A DNA stretch of 22,386 bases. It comes from HGM12713 sp045593725. Lineage in GTDB: Bacteria > Bacillota > Clostridia > Oscillospirales > CAG-272. The translations under genes and the position numbers were made by a program. Under the pieces are notes generated by a model, which saw only the letters and a program-made list of their open reading frames with translations, made no database searches and was not told the DNA's origin. Below are positions 14,793-22,386 of this stretch, piece by piece. Within the stretch, counting starts at the first letter, position 1, and the number at the start of each line of letters is the position of its first letter. The stretch lies in assembly GCA_045593725.1 (NCBI GenBank), contig JAZNXE010000040.1:1-22386 (forward strand). The letters run 5' to 3'.

Positions 14793-16199
14793 ATGCCGAA
14801 AAAACAAAATGGATTTTATCCTTCCTTTCCGACCGACTTCAAGCCCCCTCACCTGCTTTCAGGACTTCCTGAGGATAGCGCTATACTCGTGGGATATTCG
14901 GGTGGGGCTGACTCCACCGCGCTTTTGCACCTTCTGCATAGATATACCCAAGGCACAGGCGCTACACTGTACGCGGCGCACATCAATCACGGTATTCGCG
15001 GCGAGGAAGCCGACCGTGACGAGAAATTTTGCAGAAGCTTTGCCGAAAAGCTTGGAGTTAAATTCTTTTCCTTGCGTGTAAGCGTACCCGAAATAGCCAA
15101 AGCTACGGGAGAAAGCATAGAAACAGCGGCAAGACGGGTAAGATATGAATATTTCGACCGCATTATGAGCCAAAATAATATACGGCTACTGGCTACGGCG
15201 CACAACGCGGACGATAACCTTGAAACTATACTTTTCAATATTGCCCGAGGAACAGGACTTAGTGGTCTGTGCGGTATTCCCGACTGCCGTCCTTGCGAAA
15301 ACGGAAGTGTCATTCGCCCCTTACTGAATATGGAAAAGAGCGAAATACTTACTTATTGCCGCAACAACGGACTGGACTTTGTGACAGACAGCACTAATCT
15401 CTCTACCGATTACACCAGAAACAAAATAAGAGCCGAAATACTTCCCGTAATGAAGCAGATAAACTCAAGGGCGATAAAGAACGCGGCAAGAATGAGCGAA
15501 AATCTCCGTACCGATTCACTTTGTCTTGAGAATATGACAGGATGCTTTATGGAAGAGCTGACAGACAATTACGCTATTGAGGTGGAAAAGATATGCTCCT
15601 CTTCCCCGTCGGTAGTAAACAGAGCCTTAATTAGGCTTTACGATGAATTTTCGGGAGGCGCAGCGCTTGAGCAGGTGCATATAGCGGCGCTCCGTGAGCT
15701 TGCGAAAAACGCTGTTCCCCATTCTTGTGTTTCCCTGCCAAAAAATATAGAGGGAATCATTGAGAACGGCAAGCTTTGTTTCAGAAAAAAAAGTGACGTG
15801 AAAGATATTCCCGAGGAATACGAAATAATTCTCTGCGAAGGTGAAAACGTAATTTCACAAATAAATTCCAAAATTTTCATAGGAAATTCACACAGTTCGA
15901 AAATTATTTACAAAAATTCAATACTGCTGTCTATTGCGTCTGATAAAATAAACGGTAGCCTTGTGGCACGAAGCAGACGGAGCGGCGACAGAATACGTAT
16001 GGGCGGAATGAGCAAGAGCGTCAAGAAGCTAATGTGCGACAAAAAAATACCTCTTAGTATGAGAGCCAGAATACCTATGATATGCGATGAGGATGGAATT
16101 CTTGCCATTCCCTTTATCGGAATACGTGACAAAGCAAAATATACCGCGGAAAAAGCTTCTGCTTCTTCCAAAACAGACATACGGTTTTATTTCGGCTAA
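14793..16199 (+). CDS. tilS: tRNA(Ile)-lysidine synthetase
   Basis: A 468-residue N-type ATP pyrophosphatase that changes C34 of the AUA-reading tRNA-Ile to lysidine, which is essential for decoding AUA. The PP-loop is SGGADS at 36-41. AAHINHGIRGEEADRDE and TAHNADDNLET are the family's next motifs, and a C-terminal TilS_C domain (RRSGDRIRMGGMSKSVKK) completes the protein. The RBS GAAAGG lies inside the 3' end of dnaB. Its place before hpt and ftsH is the classic Firmicute arrangement, even though this cluster is joined here to gdpP-rplI-dnaB. Confidence 0.95.
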   Translation: MPKKQNGFYPSFPTDFKPPHLLSGLPEDSAILVGYSGGADSTALLHLLHRYTQGTGATLYAAHINHGIRGEEADRDEKFCRSFAEKLGVKFFSLRVSVPEIAKATGESIETAARRVRYEYFDRIMSQNNIRLLATAHNADDNLETILFNIARGTGLSGLCGIPDCRPCENGSVIRPLLNMEKSEILTYCRNNGLDFVTDSTNLSTDYTRNKIRAEILPVMKQINSRAIKNAARMSENLRTDSLCLENMTGCFMEELTDNYAIEVEKICSSSPSVVNRALIRLYDEFSGGAALEQVHIAALRELAKNAVPHSCVSLPKNIEGIIENGKLCFRKKSDVKDIPEEYEIILCEGENVISQINSKIFIGNSHSSKIIYKNSILLSIASDKINGSLVARSRRSGDRIRMGGMSKSVKKLMCDKKIPLSMRARIPMICDEDGILAIPFIGIRDKAKYTAEKASASSKTDIRFYFG

Positions 16200-16238
16200 A
16201 CCGAATTACTCTTATCAAAAAAGGAAAGGCTAAAAAGT

Positions 16239-16787
16239 ATGACAGCAGACATTCAGGAAGTACTTGTCAGTGAAAATGAGCTTCAAGATATATGCGACAG
16301 TCTCGCAAAGCAGATAACCGAGGATTACAAGGATTCAAAAAGGAAGCTTGTCCTCGTCTGTATTCTTAAAGGCTCTCTTATGTTTACCACAGAGCTTATG
16401 AAAAGAATTTCGCTCCCTCTTGAAATAGAATTTATGAAGGTCTCCTCTTACGGTTCAAAATCCGTATCATCAGGCTACATAAATATACATCTGGATATAA
16501 AACGCGAGGATATGGGTGATGTGGATTTCATTATAGTTGAGGACATTGTAGATAGCGGCAATACTCTTTCTCATCTTGTAAGATACTTAAAGGAACGGGG
16601 AGCGGGAAGCGTACGCACCTGCACTCTGCTTGATAAGCCCGACAGACGTGCCGTTGATTTTGACCCAGACTATTGCGGAAAGGTCATTCCCGATGCGTTT
16701 GTGGTAGGCTTTGGTCTTGACTTTGACGAAAAATACAGAAATCTTCCCTATGTGGGAATACTCAAGCCCGAAGCTTACGACGGATAA
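16239..16787 (+). CDS. hpt: Hypoxanthine phosphoribosyltransferase
   Basis: A 182-residue cytosolic purine salvage enzyme making IMP/GMP from hypoxanthine/guanine and PRPP. The PRPP-binding motif is VEDIVDSGNTL at 100-110, with a KGSL loop earlier (near residue 47) and FVVGFGLDFDEKYRNLPYVG at the C-terminal hood. Its length matches bacterial Hpt. An AAAGGAAAGG-type RBS precedes ATG by about 8 bases. Co-transcribed between tilS and ftsH. Confidence 0.95.
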   Translation: MTADIQEVLVSENELQDICDSLAKQITEDYKDSKRKLVLVCILKGSLMFTTELMKRISLPLEIEFMKVSSYGSKSVSSGYINIHLDIKREDMGDVDFIIVEDIVDSGNTLSHLVRYLKERGAGSVRTCTLLDKPDRRAVDFDPDYCGKVIPDAFVVGFGLDFDEKYRNLPYVGILKPEAYDG

Positions 16788-16816
16788 CACTGTAAAATTC
16801 TACCCGGAGGAAACAA

Positions 16817-18934
16817 ATGAAGAAAAACAGCAATCTTAAGATAATTATTTTCTATATCGCTCTGTTCGTTGGGGTGATTCTCCTGCTCTCATTTATGTTT
16901 AATGGGCAAACCGCAGATGACCTTAATTACAGCGATATAGTAGCATATTTTCAGAACGACCAGGTGTCTGAGTTCGTAGTAGATAACGATAACGTTATCG
17001 AAATGAAGGTGCTCGTGCTTGACTCTGACGGGAATCCCACAGTGGACGCCAAGGGCAACAAGGTAACTAAGACTGTGATATTTGAGCTTCACAGCCTTGA
17101 GGATTTCCGCGAGGACTGCGCTAAATATTACGAAGCTAATGAAAATATTATAAAATACGATTTTGAACCCGAGGCAATCATTCCTTGGTGGGTAGGCTTC
17201 CTTCCTTATATCATCATAATCATAGTTGTAGTAGTCCTTTACATCTTTATGATGAAAACCGCTACGGGCGGCGCGGGAAAAATGAATTCCTTCGGAAAGG
17301 CAAGAGTTAAAACTCCCCAGAACGATAAGAACCGCGTTCTTTTCAAGGACGTTGCGGGAGCTGATGAGGAGAAGGAAGAGCTTGAAGAGGTGGTTGAATT
17401 TCTTAAGGACCCCGTTAAATTCTCCAAGCTTGGGGCAAAAATTCCCCACGGTGTACTTCTCGTAGGCCCTCCCGGTACAGGTAAAACACTGTTGGCAAAG
17501 GCAGTAGCAGGTGAAGCAGGCGTTCCCTTCCTGTCTATCTCGGGCTCGGATTTCGTTGAAATGTACGTTGGTGTAGGAGCTTCACGTGTGCGTGACCTTT
17601 TTGAGACCGCAAGAAAAGCACCCGCATCCATAATATTCATAGACGAGATAGACGCGGTAGGACGCCACAGAGGCGCGGGTCTTGGGGGCGGACACGACGA
17701 GCGTGAGCAGACTCTCAATCAGCTTCTGGTGGAGATGGACGGATTTGGCTCACACGAGGGAATAATCGTTATTGCCGCTACCAACCGTCCCGACATCCTT
17801 GACCCCGCGCTTCTCCGCCCGGGTCGTTTTGACCGTCAGATAACGGTAAATTACCCGGATATCAAGGGCAGAGAGGCTATACTCAAGGTACACGCCCGTA
17901 ACAAGCCCTTCGAGGAAAGCGTTGATTTCGCTACGGTTGCTAAGACCACGGCGGGCTTTACAGGCGCTGACCTGGCAAACCTTCTTAACGAGGCTTCCCT
18001 TCTTGCCGCAAGGCGCGGAAAGAGCCTTATTGGAATGGATGATATCGAGGACGCATTCATCCGCGTCATAGCAGGTCCTAAGAAAAAGACCCGCGCTATG
18101 AAGGAGCGCGAGAAGAAGAACACCGCTTACCACGAGGCAGGACACGCAATTATTGCCCACGTTCTCCCCACCATGGACCCCGTACAGCAGATATCCATCA
18201 TCCCCAGCGGAAACGCTCTCGGATATACGCTCAATCCCCCCACAGAGGATAAATACAGCGTATATAAGAACGAGCTTAAGGAAAAGATATCTATGCTTTT
18301 GGGCGGAAGAGCTGCCGAGGAGCTTATCTTCGGTGACGTTTCGGGCGGTGCTTCAAATGACATTGAGAGAGCGACATCCATTGCCAAGAAGATGGTAACT
18401 CAGCTTGGTATGAGCGACGTATTGGGTCTGCGGGCATTTGGAAGCGGACACAGCGAGGTATTCCTCGGCAAGGACTTCTCAAGCTCACAGGATTACTCCG
18501 ACGATACCGCCGCAAAGATAGATGCGGAGATACACGATATCATTACAGAGGCATACGAGAAAGCCAAGAAGATACTCACAGACAATATGGATAAGCTTCA
18601 CTTCATTGCCGAGTTCCTCATAAAGAACGAGATAATGGACGGAGAGCAGTTCACTGCCGCAATGGAAGGAAATCCCACCTTCGAGGAGCTTGAGGAAATG
18701 ACCGAATCCAAAAAGCGCCGCAGCCGCGAGGAAAACGACAAAAAGCGTCTTGAGGAAAAGGTAGCCGAGCGTAAGCGAATGGAGGAAGAGCAGAAGGCTG
18801 CCCAGAGGGATCCCTTCACTCCAAGCTTTGATATTCCTCCCGTGGAGGATGCAATTCCCGAGGATACCGAGGAAAATACAACCGAGGATACGGAAGAACA
18901 GACCGACACGGAAGATACCGAAAATAAAGATTAA
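16817..18934 (+). CDS. ftsH: ATP-dependent zinc metalloprotease FtsH
   Basis: A 705-residue hexameric membrane protease that degrades misfolded membrane proteins and regulators. Two transmembrane helices (about 9-28 and 128-148) flank an extracytoplasmic domain. The AAA module has Walker A GPPGTGKT at 217-224, Walker B IIFIDEIDAVG, and an SRH with ATNRPDILDPALLRPGRFDR. The zinc protease site is HEAGH at 439-443, with a third ligand Asp515 in the SNDIERAT segment. The tail (about 620-705) is Lys/Glu-rich and ends in a Thr/Glu/Asp-rich acidic stretch. GGAGG lies before ATG. Last gene of the operon, with a terminator 8 bases later. Confidence 0.96.
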   Translation: MKKNSNLKIIIFYIALFVGVILLLSFMFNGQTADDLNYSDIVAYFQNDQVSEFVVDNDNVIEMKVLVLDSDGNPTVDAKGNKVTKTVIFELHSLEDFREDCAKYYEANENIIKYDFEPEAIIPWWVGFLPYIIIIIVVVVLYIFMMKTATGGAGKMNSFGKARVKTPQNDKNRVLFKDVAGADEEKEELEEVVEFLKDPVKFSKLGAKIPHGVLLVGPPGTGKTLLAKAVAGEAGVPFLSISGSDFVEMYVGVGASRVRDLFETARKAPASIIFIDEIDAVGRHRGAGLGGGHDEREQTLNQLLVEMDGFGSHEGIIVIAATNRPDILDPALLRPGRFDRQITVNYPDIKGREAILKVHARNKPFEESVDFATVAKTTAGFTGADLANLLNEASLLAARRGKSLIGMDDIEDAFIRVIAGPKKKTRAMKEREKKNTAYHEAGHAIIAHVLPTMDPVQQISIIPSGNALGYTLNPPTEDKYSVYKNELKEKISMLLGGRAAEELIFGDVSGGASNDIERATSIAKKMVTQLGMSDVLGLRAFGSGHSEVFLGKDFSSSQDYSDDTAAKIDAEIHDIITEAYEKAKKILTDNMDKLHFIAEFLIKNEIMDGEQFTAAMEGNPTFEELEEMTESKKRRSREENDKKRLEEKVAERKRMEEEQKAAQRDPFTPSFDIPPVEDAIPEDTEENTTEDTEEQTDTEDTENKD

Positions 18935-18941
18935 TACAAGT

Positions 18942-18974
18942 AAAAGAGCTTCGGCATTGCCGAGGCTCTTTTGT
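18942..18974 (+). terminator. Intrinsic terminator after ftsH
   Basis: AAAAGAGCTTCGGC (18942-18955) pairs with GCCGAGGCTCTTTT (18959-18972) around ATT, with a single G-T wobble. The 3' arm provides the T-run. Confidence 0.88.
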
Positions 18975-19035
18975 TCATTATTTTCTCTGAATATTCATAT
19001 ATATTAAGCATAGCGGTCTTTCCGCCAAGCATAAT

Positions 19036-19042
19036 AAAGGAG
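19036..19042 (+). promoter_or_regulatory. Ribosome binding site of the P-type ATPase gene
   Basis: AAAGGAG lies five bases before ATG 19048. No convincing -35/-10 pair is visible in 18975-19035, although a promoter is expected there because a strong terminator precedes it. Confidence 0.7.
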
Positions 19043-19047
19043 AAAAT

Positions 19048-21699
19048 ATGAAAAGCGTTAATAAAAAACGAGGACTTACGGATGCCGAGGCAGAATTATC
19101 GCGGAAGCAATACGGGGCTAACGTGCTTGCCGAAGGAAAAAGCAAAAGCTTTCTTCGTTGCTTTTTTGAAAATCTCGGTGACCCGATAATACGCATACTT
19201 TTAGCCGCATTGGCTATAAATCTTTTCTTCGTCTTTCGAGGAGGAGATATAATAGAAACGGTAGGTATAGGAATATCGGTATTCCTTGCCACCTTTATAT
19301 CCACCCTATCGGAAAGAAGCAGCGAGGCTGCCTTCAAGAAGCTGAACGAGCAATGCTCACACGCTCTTTTCAGGGTATGGCGAAACGGTACTCTTACCGA
19401 GCTTCCCTTAGAGGAGCTTGTTGTGGGAGATACCCTTATACTTTCCGCAGGGGAGCAGATACCCGCCGACTCCTTCGTTATATCGGGAAGCTTTAAGGTT
19501 GACCAATCTATGATAACAGGAGAGAGCCGTGAGATAGAAAAATTTTGCAGTGCCGATAGGACAAAAACCCCCGCATCTAAGAGCGCTGTGTTCAGAGGCT
19601 GTACAGTTCTTTCGGGAGAGGGCGAGGTGGAGGTATTCTCTGTGGGCGAGGACAGCTTTCTTGGAAAGATATCTGATGAGATTAAGCAGGATACAAGAGA
19701 AAGCCCCCTGAAGCTCCGCCTTTCCAAGCTTGCCACACAAATAAGCCGTTTAAGCTACGTAGCCGCAATTCTTATAGCTCTTGCCTATCTTTTTAACACC
19801 CTCGTAATAGACAGCGGCTTTGAGCTTGACCTCATAATAAGTAAGGTAAAGGATATGCGTTATCTTTTCGAGCATCTTCTCCACGCCTTTATGCTTGCTC
19901 TCACGGTAATAGTTATGGCTGTCCCCGAGGGACTACCTATGATGATAGCGGTAGTGCTCTCGGCAAATATAAGACGAATGATAAAGGATAACGTTCTTGT
20001 CCGTAAGCCCGTAGGAATTGAAGCCGCGGGAAGTATGAATATCCTTTTTACGGACAAAACAGGAACGCTTACCGAGGGAAAAATGAGCGTTGGAAGCATA
20101 CTAACCTCGGGGGGAGCTAAATATACGGACACGGCACAATTAAACAAAAAAGCTCCCGAGATATACCGTCTTTATACGCTCAATTCCCTTTTTAATTCCT
20201 CATCCACACTTTCCTCGGGCAAAATACTTGGAGGGAACGCCACCGAAAAAGCCCTCAGCGCATCCCTACCAAGCTCTGCCGAGAGCTTGTACCAAAAATT
20301 CAAGATTACGGATAAGATACGCTTCGACAGCTCCATAAAATTTTCGGCGGTTTCCCTGAAGGCAGAAGAAAATATTTTTCTTATCAAGGGCGCTCCAGAA
20401 AAGCTGTTGCCAAATTGCAAATACGCATATACCGAGGACGGAAGGGTTGTTCCCTTTTCTTCGGTATCCTCAGGTCTTTTAAAGGAAATGAGAGAGCTTA
20501 CCCGAGCGGGGGGGAGAGTACTGTGGTTTGCCGAGGGAAAAGCTATGCCTGCGAAAAATCAGCTTGGCACACTCACGTTTATATGCGCTGTTCTTCTGTA
20601 TGACAAGCCCCGTGAGGAAGCAAGAGAAGCCACAGCCCGTCTGTTCTCAGCGGGTATTCAGGTGGTAATGATAACGGGAGATAACCGAGATACCGCCGAG
20701 AGCATAGCCCGTCAATGCGGAATAGTATGCGCGGGACGCGACCTTGTTCTTACAAGCGACGAGCTTTCAAGGCTCAGCGACGACGAGCTGAAAAAGGCGC
20801 TTCCCCGCCTTGCGGTCCTGGCTCGCGCCCTGCCCTCGGATAAGAGCAGACTTGTGCGTATAGCGCAGGAAATGGGGCTTGTAGCGGGAATGACCGGTGA
20901 CGGCATAAACGACGCCCCCGCTCTCAAAAGAGCCGACATAGGCTTCTCTATGGGAAGCGGAACAGACGTAGCCAAGGAAGCGGGAGATATTATTATAGTT
21001 GATAACAATCTATCATCTATTGCCAATGCCGTCCTTTACGGCAGAACTATTTTCAAGAGCATAAGAAAGTTTATAACCCTTCAACTTACTATGAATATGT
21101 GCGCCGTGGGAATATCTATGATAGGTCCGTTTATCGGCTTTGAATCCCCCGTAACCGTAGTACAAATGCTATGGATAAATATGATAATGGATACTCTGGG
21201 CGGTCTTGCCTTTGCGGGAGAAGCCCCAAGACAATCCTATATGAAGGAAAGACCTAAACGGCGTGACGAGCCCATACTTAACGCGTATATGATAAACCAG
21301 ATAGCAATATCGGGGATATTTACCGTGGGGCTGTACGTATTTTTCCTTCTTTCGCCCTATACCAAGTCGCTATTCAGATATTCACCGGACAATATATACC
21401 TTTTGACAGCGTTTTTCGCTCTGTTTATATTCACCTCTGTGCTTCACTGCTTTAATTGCAGAACAGACCGACTAAAGCTCTTTTCGGGGATATCAAAGAA
21501 TAAAGCCTTTATATCTATAATGATACTTATATGCGCGGTGCAGATAAGCTTCATCTATCTTGGAGGCGCTGTACTGCGAACCGCGCCCCTTAGTGCCGAC
21601 GAGTTAAAAATAACGCTTCTGCTTTCGCTCTGCGTTATACCCATAGAGCTGATACGAAAGCTCCTCGCCCGCCTTTCGGGAAAGAAAAATGGTTTTTAG
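19048..21699 (+). CDS. Calcium-translocating P-type ATPase (PMCA/SERCA-like)
   Basis: An 883-residue P2-type ATPase that probably exports Ca2+ at the cytoplasmic membrane. Visible in order: the N-terminal cation ATPase segment (GLTDAEAELSRKQYGAN), actuator TGES (MITGES), M4 PEGLP at 293-297, phosphorylation motif DKTGTLT at 336-342, ITGDNRDTAESIARQCG, TGDGINDAP at 616-624, and M6 WINMIMDTLGG. Glu294, Asn711 and Asp715 correspond to SERCA Glu309, Asn796 and Asp800, which supports Ca2+ over Na+/K+. The C-terminus ends with four hydrophobic helices and a short basic tail, with no obvious autoinhibitory extension. It has its own RBS and follows the ftsH terminator. Mn2+ or another divalent cation cannot be excluded. 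Confidence 0.9.
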   Translation: MKSVNKKRGLTDAEAELSRKQYGANVLAEGKSKSFLRCFFENLGDPIIRILLAALAINLFFVFRGGDIIETVGIGISVFLATFISTLSERSSEAAFKKLNEQCSHALFRVWRNGTLTELPLEELVVGDTLILSAGEQIPADSFVISGSFKVDQSMITGESREIEKFCSADRTKTPASKSAVFRGCTVLSGEGEVEVFSVGEDSFLGKISDEIKQDTRESPLKLRLSKLATQISRLSYVAAILIALAYLFNTLVIDSGFELDLIISKVKDMRYLFEHLLHAFMLALTVIVMAVPEGLPMMIAVVLSANIRRMIKDNVLVRKPVGIEAAGSMNILFTDKTGTLTEGKMSVGSILTSGGAKYTDTAQLNKKAPEIYRLYTLNSLFNSSSTLSSGKILGGNATEKALSASLPSSAESLYQKFKITDKIRFDSSIKFSAVSLKAEENIFLIKGAPEKLLPNCKYAYTEDGRVVPFSSVSSGLLKEMRELTRAGGRVLWFAEGKAMPAKNQLGTLTFICAVLLYDKPREEAREATARLFSAGIQVVMITGDNRDTAESIARQCGIVCAGRDLVLTSDELSRLSDDELKKALPRLAVLARALPSDKSRLVRIAQEMGLVAGMTGDGINDAPALKRADIGFSMGSGTDVAKEAGDIIIVDNNLSSIANAVLYGRTIFKSIRKFITLQLTMNMCAVGISMIGPFIGFESPVTVVQMLWINMIMDTLGGLAFAGEAPRQSYMKERPKRRDEPILNAYMINQIAISGIFTVGLYVFFLLSPYTKSLFRYSPDNIYLLTAFFALFIFTSVLHCFNCRTDRLKLFSGISKNKAFISIMILICAVQISFIYLGGAVLRTAPLSADELKITLLLSLCVIPIELIRKLLARLSGKKNGF

Positions 21700-21721
21700 A
21701 GGGCTGAGTATAACTATTATA

Positions 21722-21838
21722 AAGCCTTCCCCAGTGGGGGAAGGTGGCAGCCGAAGGCTGACGGATGAGGTGTCTTTAACACAAACTAACTCCTCATCCA
21801 CCACTACCGTGGTCCCCCTTCTCCCGCAGGAGAAGGCT
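21722..21838. repeat. REP-like inverted pair 6 (GGATGAGG subfamily)
   Basis: The left unit (AAGCCTTCCCCAGTGGGG at 21722, ending GACGGATGAGG) and the inverted right unit (CCTCATCCACC...GAGAAGGCT, 21793-21838) match pair 5. It begins 23 bases after the ATPase stop and could act as its 3' end, since no classic terminator is seen there. Confidence 0.75.
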
Positions 21839-21840
21839 AA

Positions 21841-21950
21841 ATAAATATCCCCCCGTAAAACGGGGGGTATTTCAGTTTCGGGCATAGCCCTAATACTACT
21901 GGCTGCGCACAAGTGCGCTTCAGATTGGCCTGCCAGCCATGCAATTGTTA
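21841..21950 (-). mobile_element. IS200/IS605-type element end (copy B)
   Basis: On the minus strand it follows the tnpA stop directly. Hairpins: CCCCCCG/CGGGGGG (outer, near 21849-21867), GGGC-ATA-GCCC (21880-21890) and GCGCAC-AA-GTGCGC (21905-21918). The 25-nt core (21880-21904) is identical to copies A and C. Subterminal imperfect palindromes are what TnpA of this family recognises in place of terminal inverted repeats. Confidence 0.65.
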
Positions 21951-22076
21951 CTTACTACCCATAAATGGGTCCCGTGGGTCGAACATTGCTAACTGGTCAC
22001 TTTCTCTATCGTGCTTTAGTTGTTGCGCTATGTATTCCTTTATTGCTTTCGTGTTCTTCCCCACGGTATCAACGTA
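21948..22076 (-). CDS. tnpA: IS200/IS605-family transposase TnpA, C-terminal fragment
   Basis: A minus-strand frame with stop at 21948-21950 encodes 42 residues beginning YVDTVGKNTKAIKEYIAQQ and ending DPRDPFMGSK. The YVxTVG segment, the helix with Tyr-x3-Gln (Tyr15 and Gln19 of the fragment, the nucleophile helix of Y1 HUH transposases) and the DPF-Gly ending are typical of IS200-type TnpA. The coding match continues to 22076 exactly, where library adapter sequence starts, so the missing roughly 100 residues are lost to an assembly artefact and not to a biological truncation. The element has no visible tnpB here. Confidence 0.75.
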   Translation of the reverse strand, partial: YVDTVGKNTKAIKEYIAQQLKHDRESDQLAMFDPRDPFMGSK

Positions 22077-22160
22077 AAGTCGGAGGCCAAGCGGTCTTAG
22101 GAAGACAAGGCATATTATCAACTCCTTGGCTCACAGAACGACATGGCTACGATCCGACTT
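22077..22160. other. MGI/BGI DNBSEQ library adapter (non-biological)
   Basis: 22077-22108 matches the 32-nt MGI read-1 adapter (begins AAGTCGGAGGCCAAGC). 22109-22118 is 10 bases of index-like sequence. 22119-22160 is the reverse complement of the 42-nt read-2 adapter (begins CAACTCCTTGGCTC, ends GATCCGACTT). The 32+10+42 layout is the complete adapter as it occurs in a DNA nanoball circle. I matched it from memory of the published adapter sequences. Confidence 0.95.
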
Positions 22161-22174
22161 CGGGTGGCATGTAA
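22161..22174 (+). pseudogene. Last codons of a second tnpA copy (fragment)
   Basis: Between the adapter and the IS end only Gly-Gly-Met-stop can be read (TAA 22172-22174). The stop sits at the same place relative to the IS end as in copy B. The codons differ from copy B, so this is probably a different genomic IS copy cut by the library join. Confidence 0.35.
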
Positions 22175-22281
22175 CAATTGCATGGCTGGCAGGCCAATAA
22201 AAAGCGCACTTGTGCGCAGCCAGTAGTATTAGGGCTATGCCCTAAACCGAAATACCACCCGTTTCACGGGGGGATATTTAT
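22172..22281 (+). mobile_element. IS200/IS605-type element end (copy C), inverted
   Basis: The reverse complement of copies A and B with scattered differences. It has the identical 25-nt core (22218-22242) and preserved hairpins, including CCACCCGTTTCACGGGGGG at the outer end, where a base differs from B but most of the stem still pairs. Its position beside copy B rests on the adapter join and is not reliable. Confidence 0.6.
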
Positions 22282-22386
22282 TGACAGCATCATTTTCTTT
22301 TCTCTTTGTCAACAAAAAAGAGAGCCGGAAAATGCTTTTTTATCGACAGCATCAATGCGCATCTACACCGGCTTTGATATTTCCCT
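22282..22386. other. Right-edge sequence of uncertain locus
   Basis: There is no recognisable gene. GACAGCATCA occurs twice (near 22282 and 22345) within a short imperfect direct repeat, and AGCCGG/CCGGCT (about 22323 and 22367) could pair. A minus-strand frame is open from the right edge to about 22295, but it matches no family I recognise. Confidence 0.3.

Noticed and set aside
18975..19035. Promoter of the P-type ATPase gene
   Set aside because: TTGTTC and TATATT are present but about 21 bases apart, and no better pair was found, so I do not call it.
21965..22174. Plus-strand open frame of 69 codons
   Set aside because: It runs antisense to the tnpA C-terminus and straight through the library adapter, so it is not a gene.

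Overview
The window looks like chromosome from a gut-type clostridial Firmicute (Bacillota). It carries the conserved gdpP-rplI-dnaB, tilS-hpt-ftsH and rimP-nusA-ylxR-ylxQ-infB gene orders, uses AAGGAG-type ribosome binding sites and near-consensus sigma-A promoters, and is seeded with dispersed palindromic repeats of the kind common in Clostridia. The lineage is inferred from gene order and protein style only.

Layout. 1-113 is the end of a membrane protein, followed by a terminator. 114-1300 has no gene: it holds an AT-rich stretch, a solitary copy of an IS200-type end, and a dense cluster of REP-like inverted-repeat pairs. 1432-3204 (minus) encodes a secreted lipoprotein. It has a Cys/Asp-rich array built on a 120-bp repeat, a C-terminal DUF6273/C-type-lectin-like domain, and a C-terminus whose codons resemble the variable region of a diversity-generating retroelement (DGR). 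Its promoter is followed by a strongly structured leader with a terminator hairpin just before the RBS and a competing stem, so transcriptional attenuation is plausible. 3520-5427 (plus) is a YgiQ-type radical SAM protein that converges on infB through a bidirectional terminator. 5483-10519 (minus) is the nusA-infB translation/transcription operon. 10838-18934 (plus) is a six-gene housekeeping operon: c-di-AMP phosphodiesterase, L9, replicative helicase, TilS, Hpt, FtsH. It starts at a strong promoter divergent from rimP and ends at a strong terminator. 19048-21699 (plus) is a PMCA/SERCA-like Ca2+ P-type ATPase.

The right end is not trustworthy as contiguous chromosome. After a REP pair and an IS200-type end, a minus-strand tnpA C-terminus runs to 22076. 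There it meets 84 bases matching the MGI/BGI DNBSEQ library adapter (32-nt arm, 10-nt index, 42-nt arm), and then a second IS200-type end in the opposite orientation. The join at 22077-22160 is a library artefact, and 22161-22386 may come from elsewhere.

The most interesting biology is the lipoprotein locus: a possible hypervariable surface receptor with hairpins just downstream of the candidate variable region and a riboswitch- or attenuator-like leader. No reverse transcriptase or template repeat is visible in the window, so the DGR reading is a hypothesis. The core genes look intact and ordinary.
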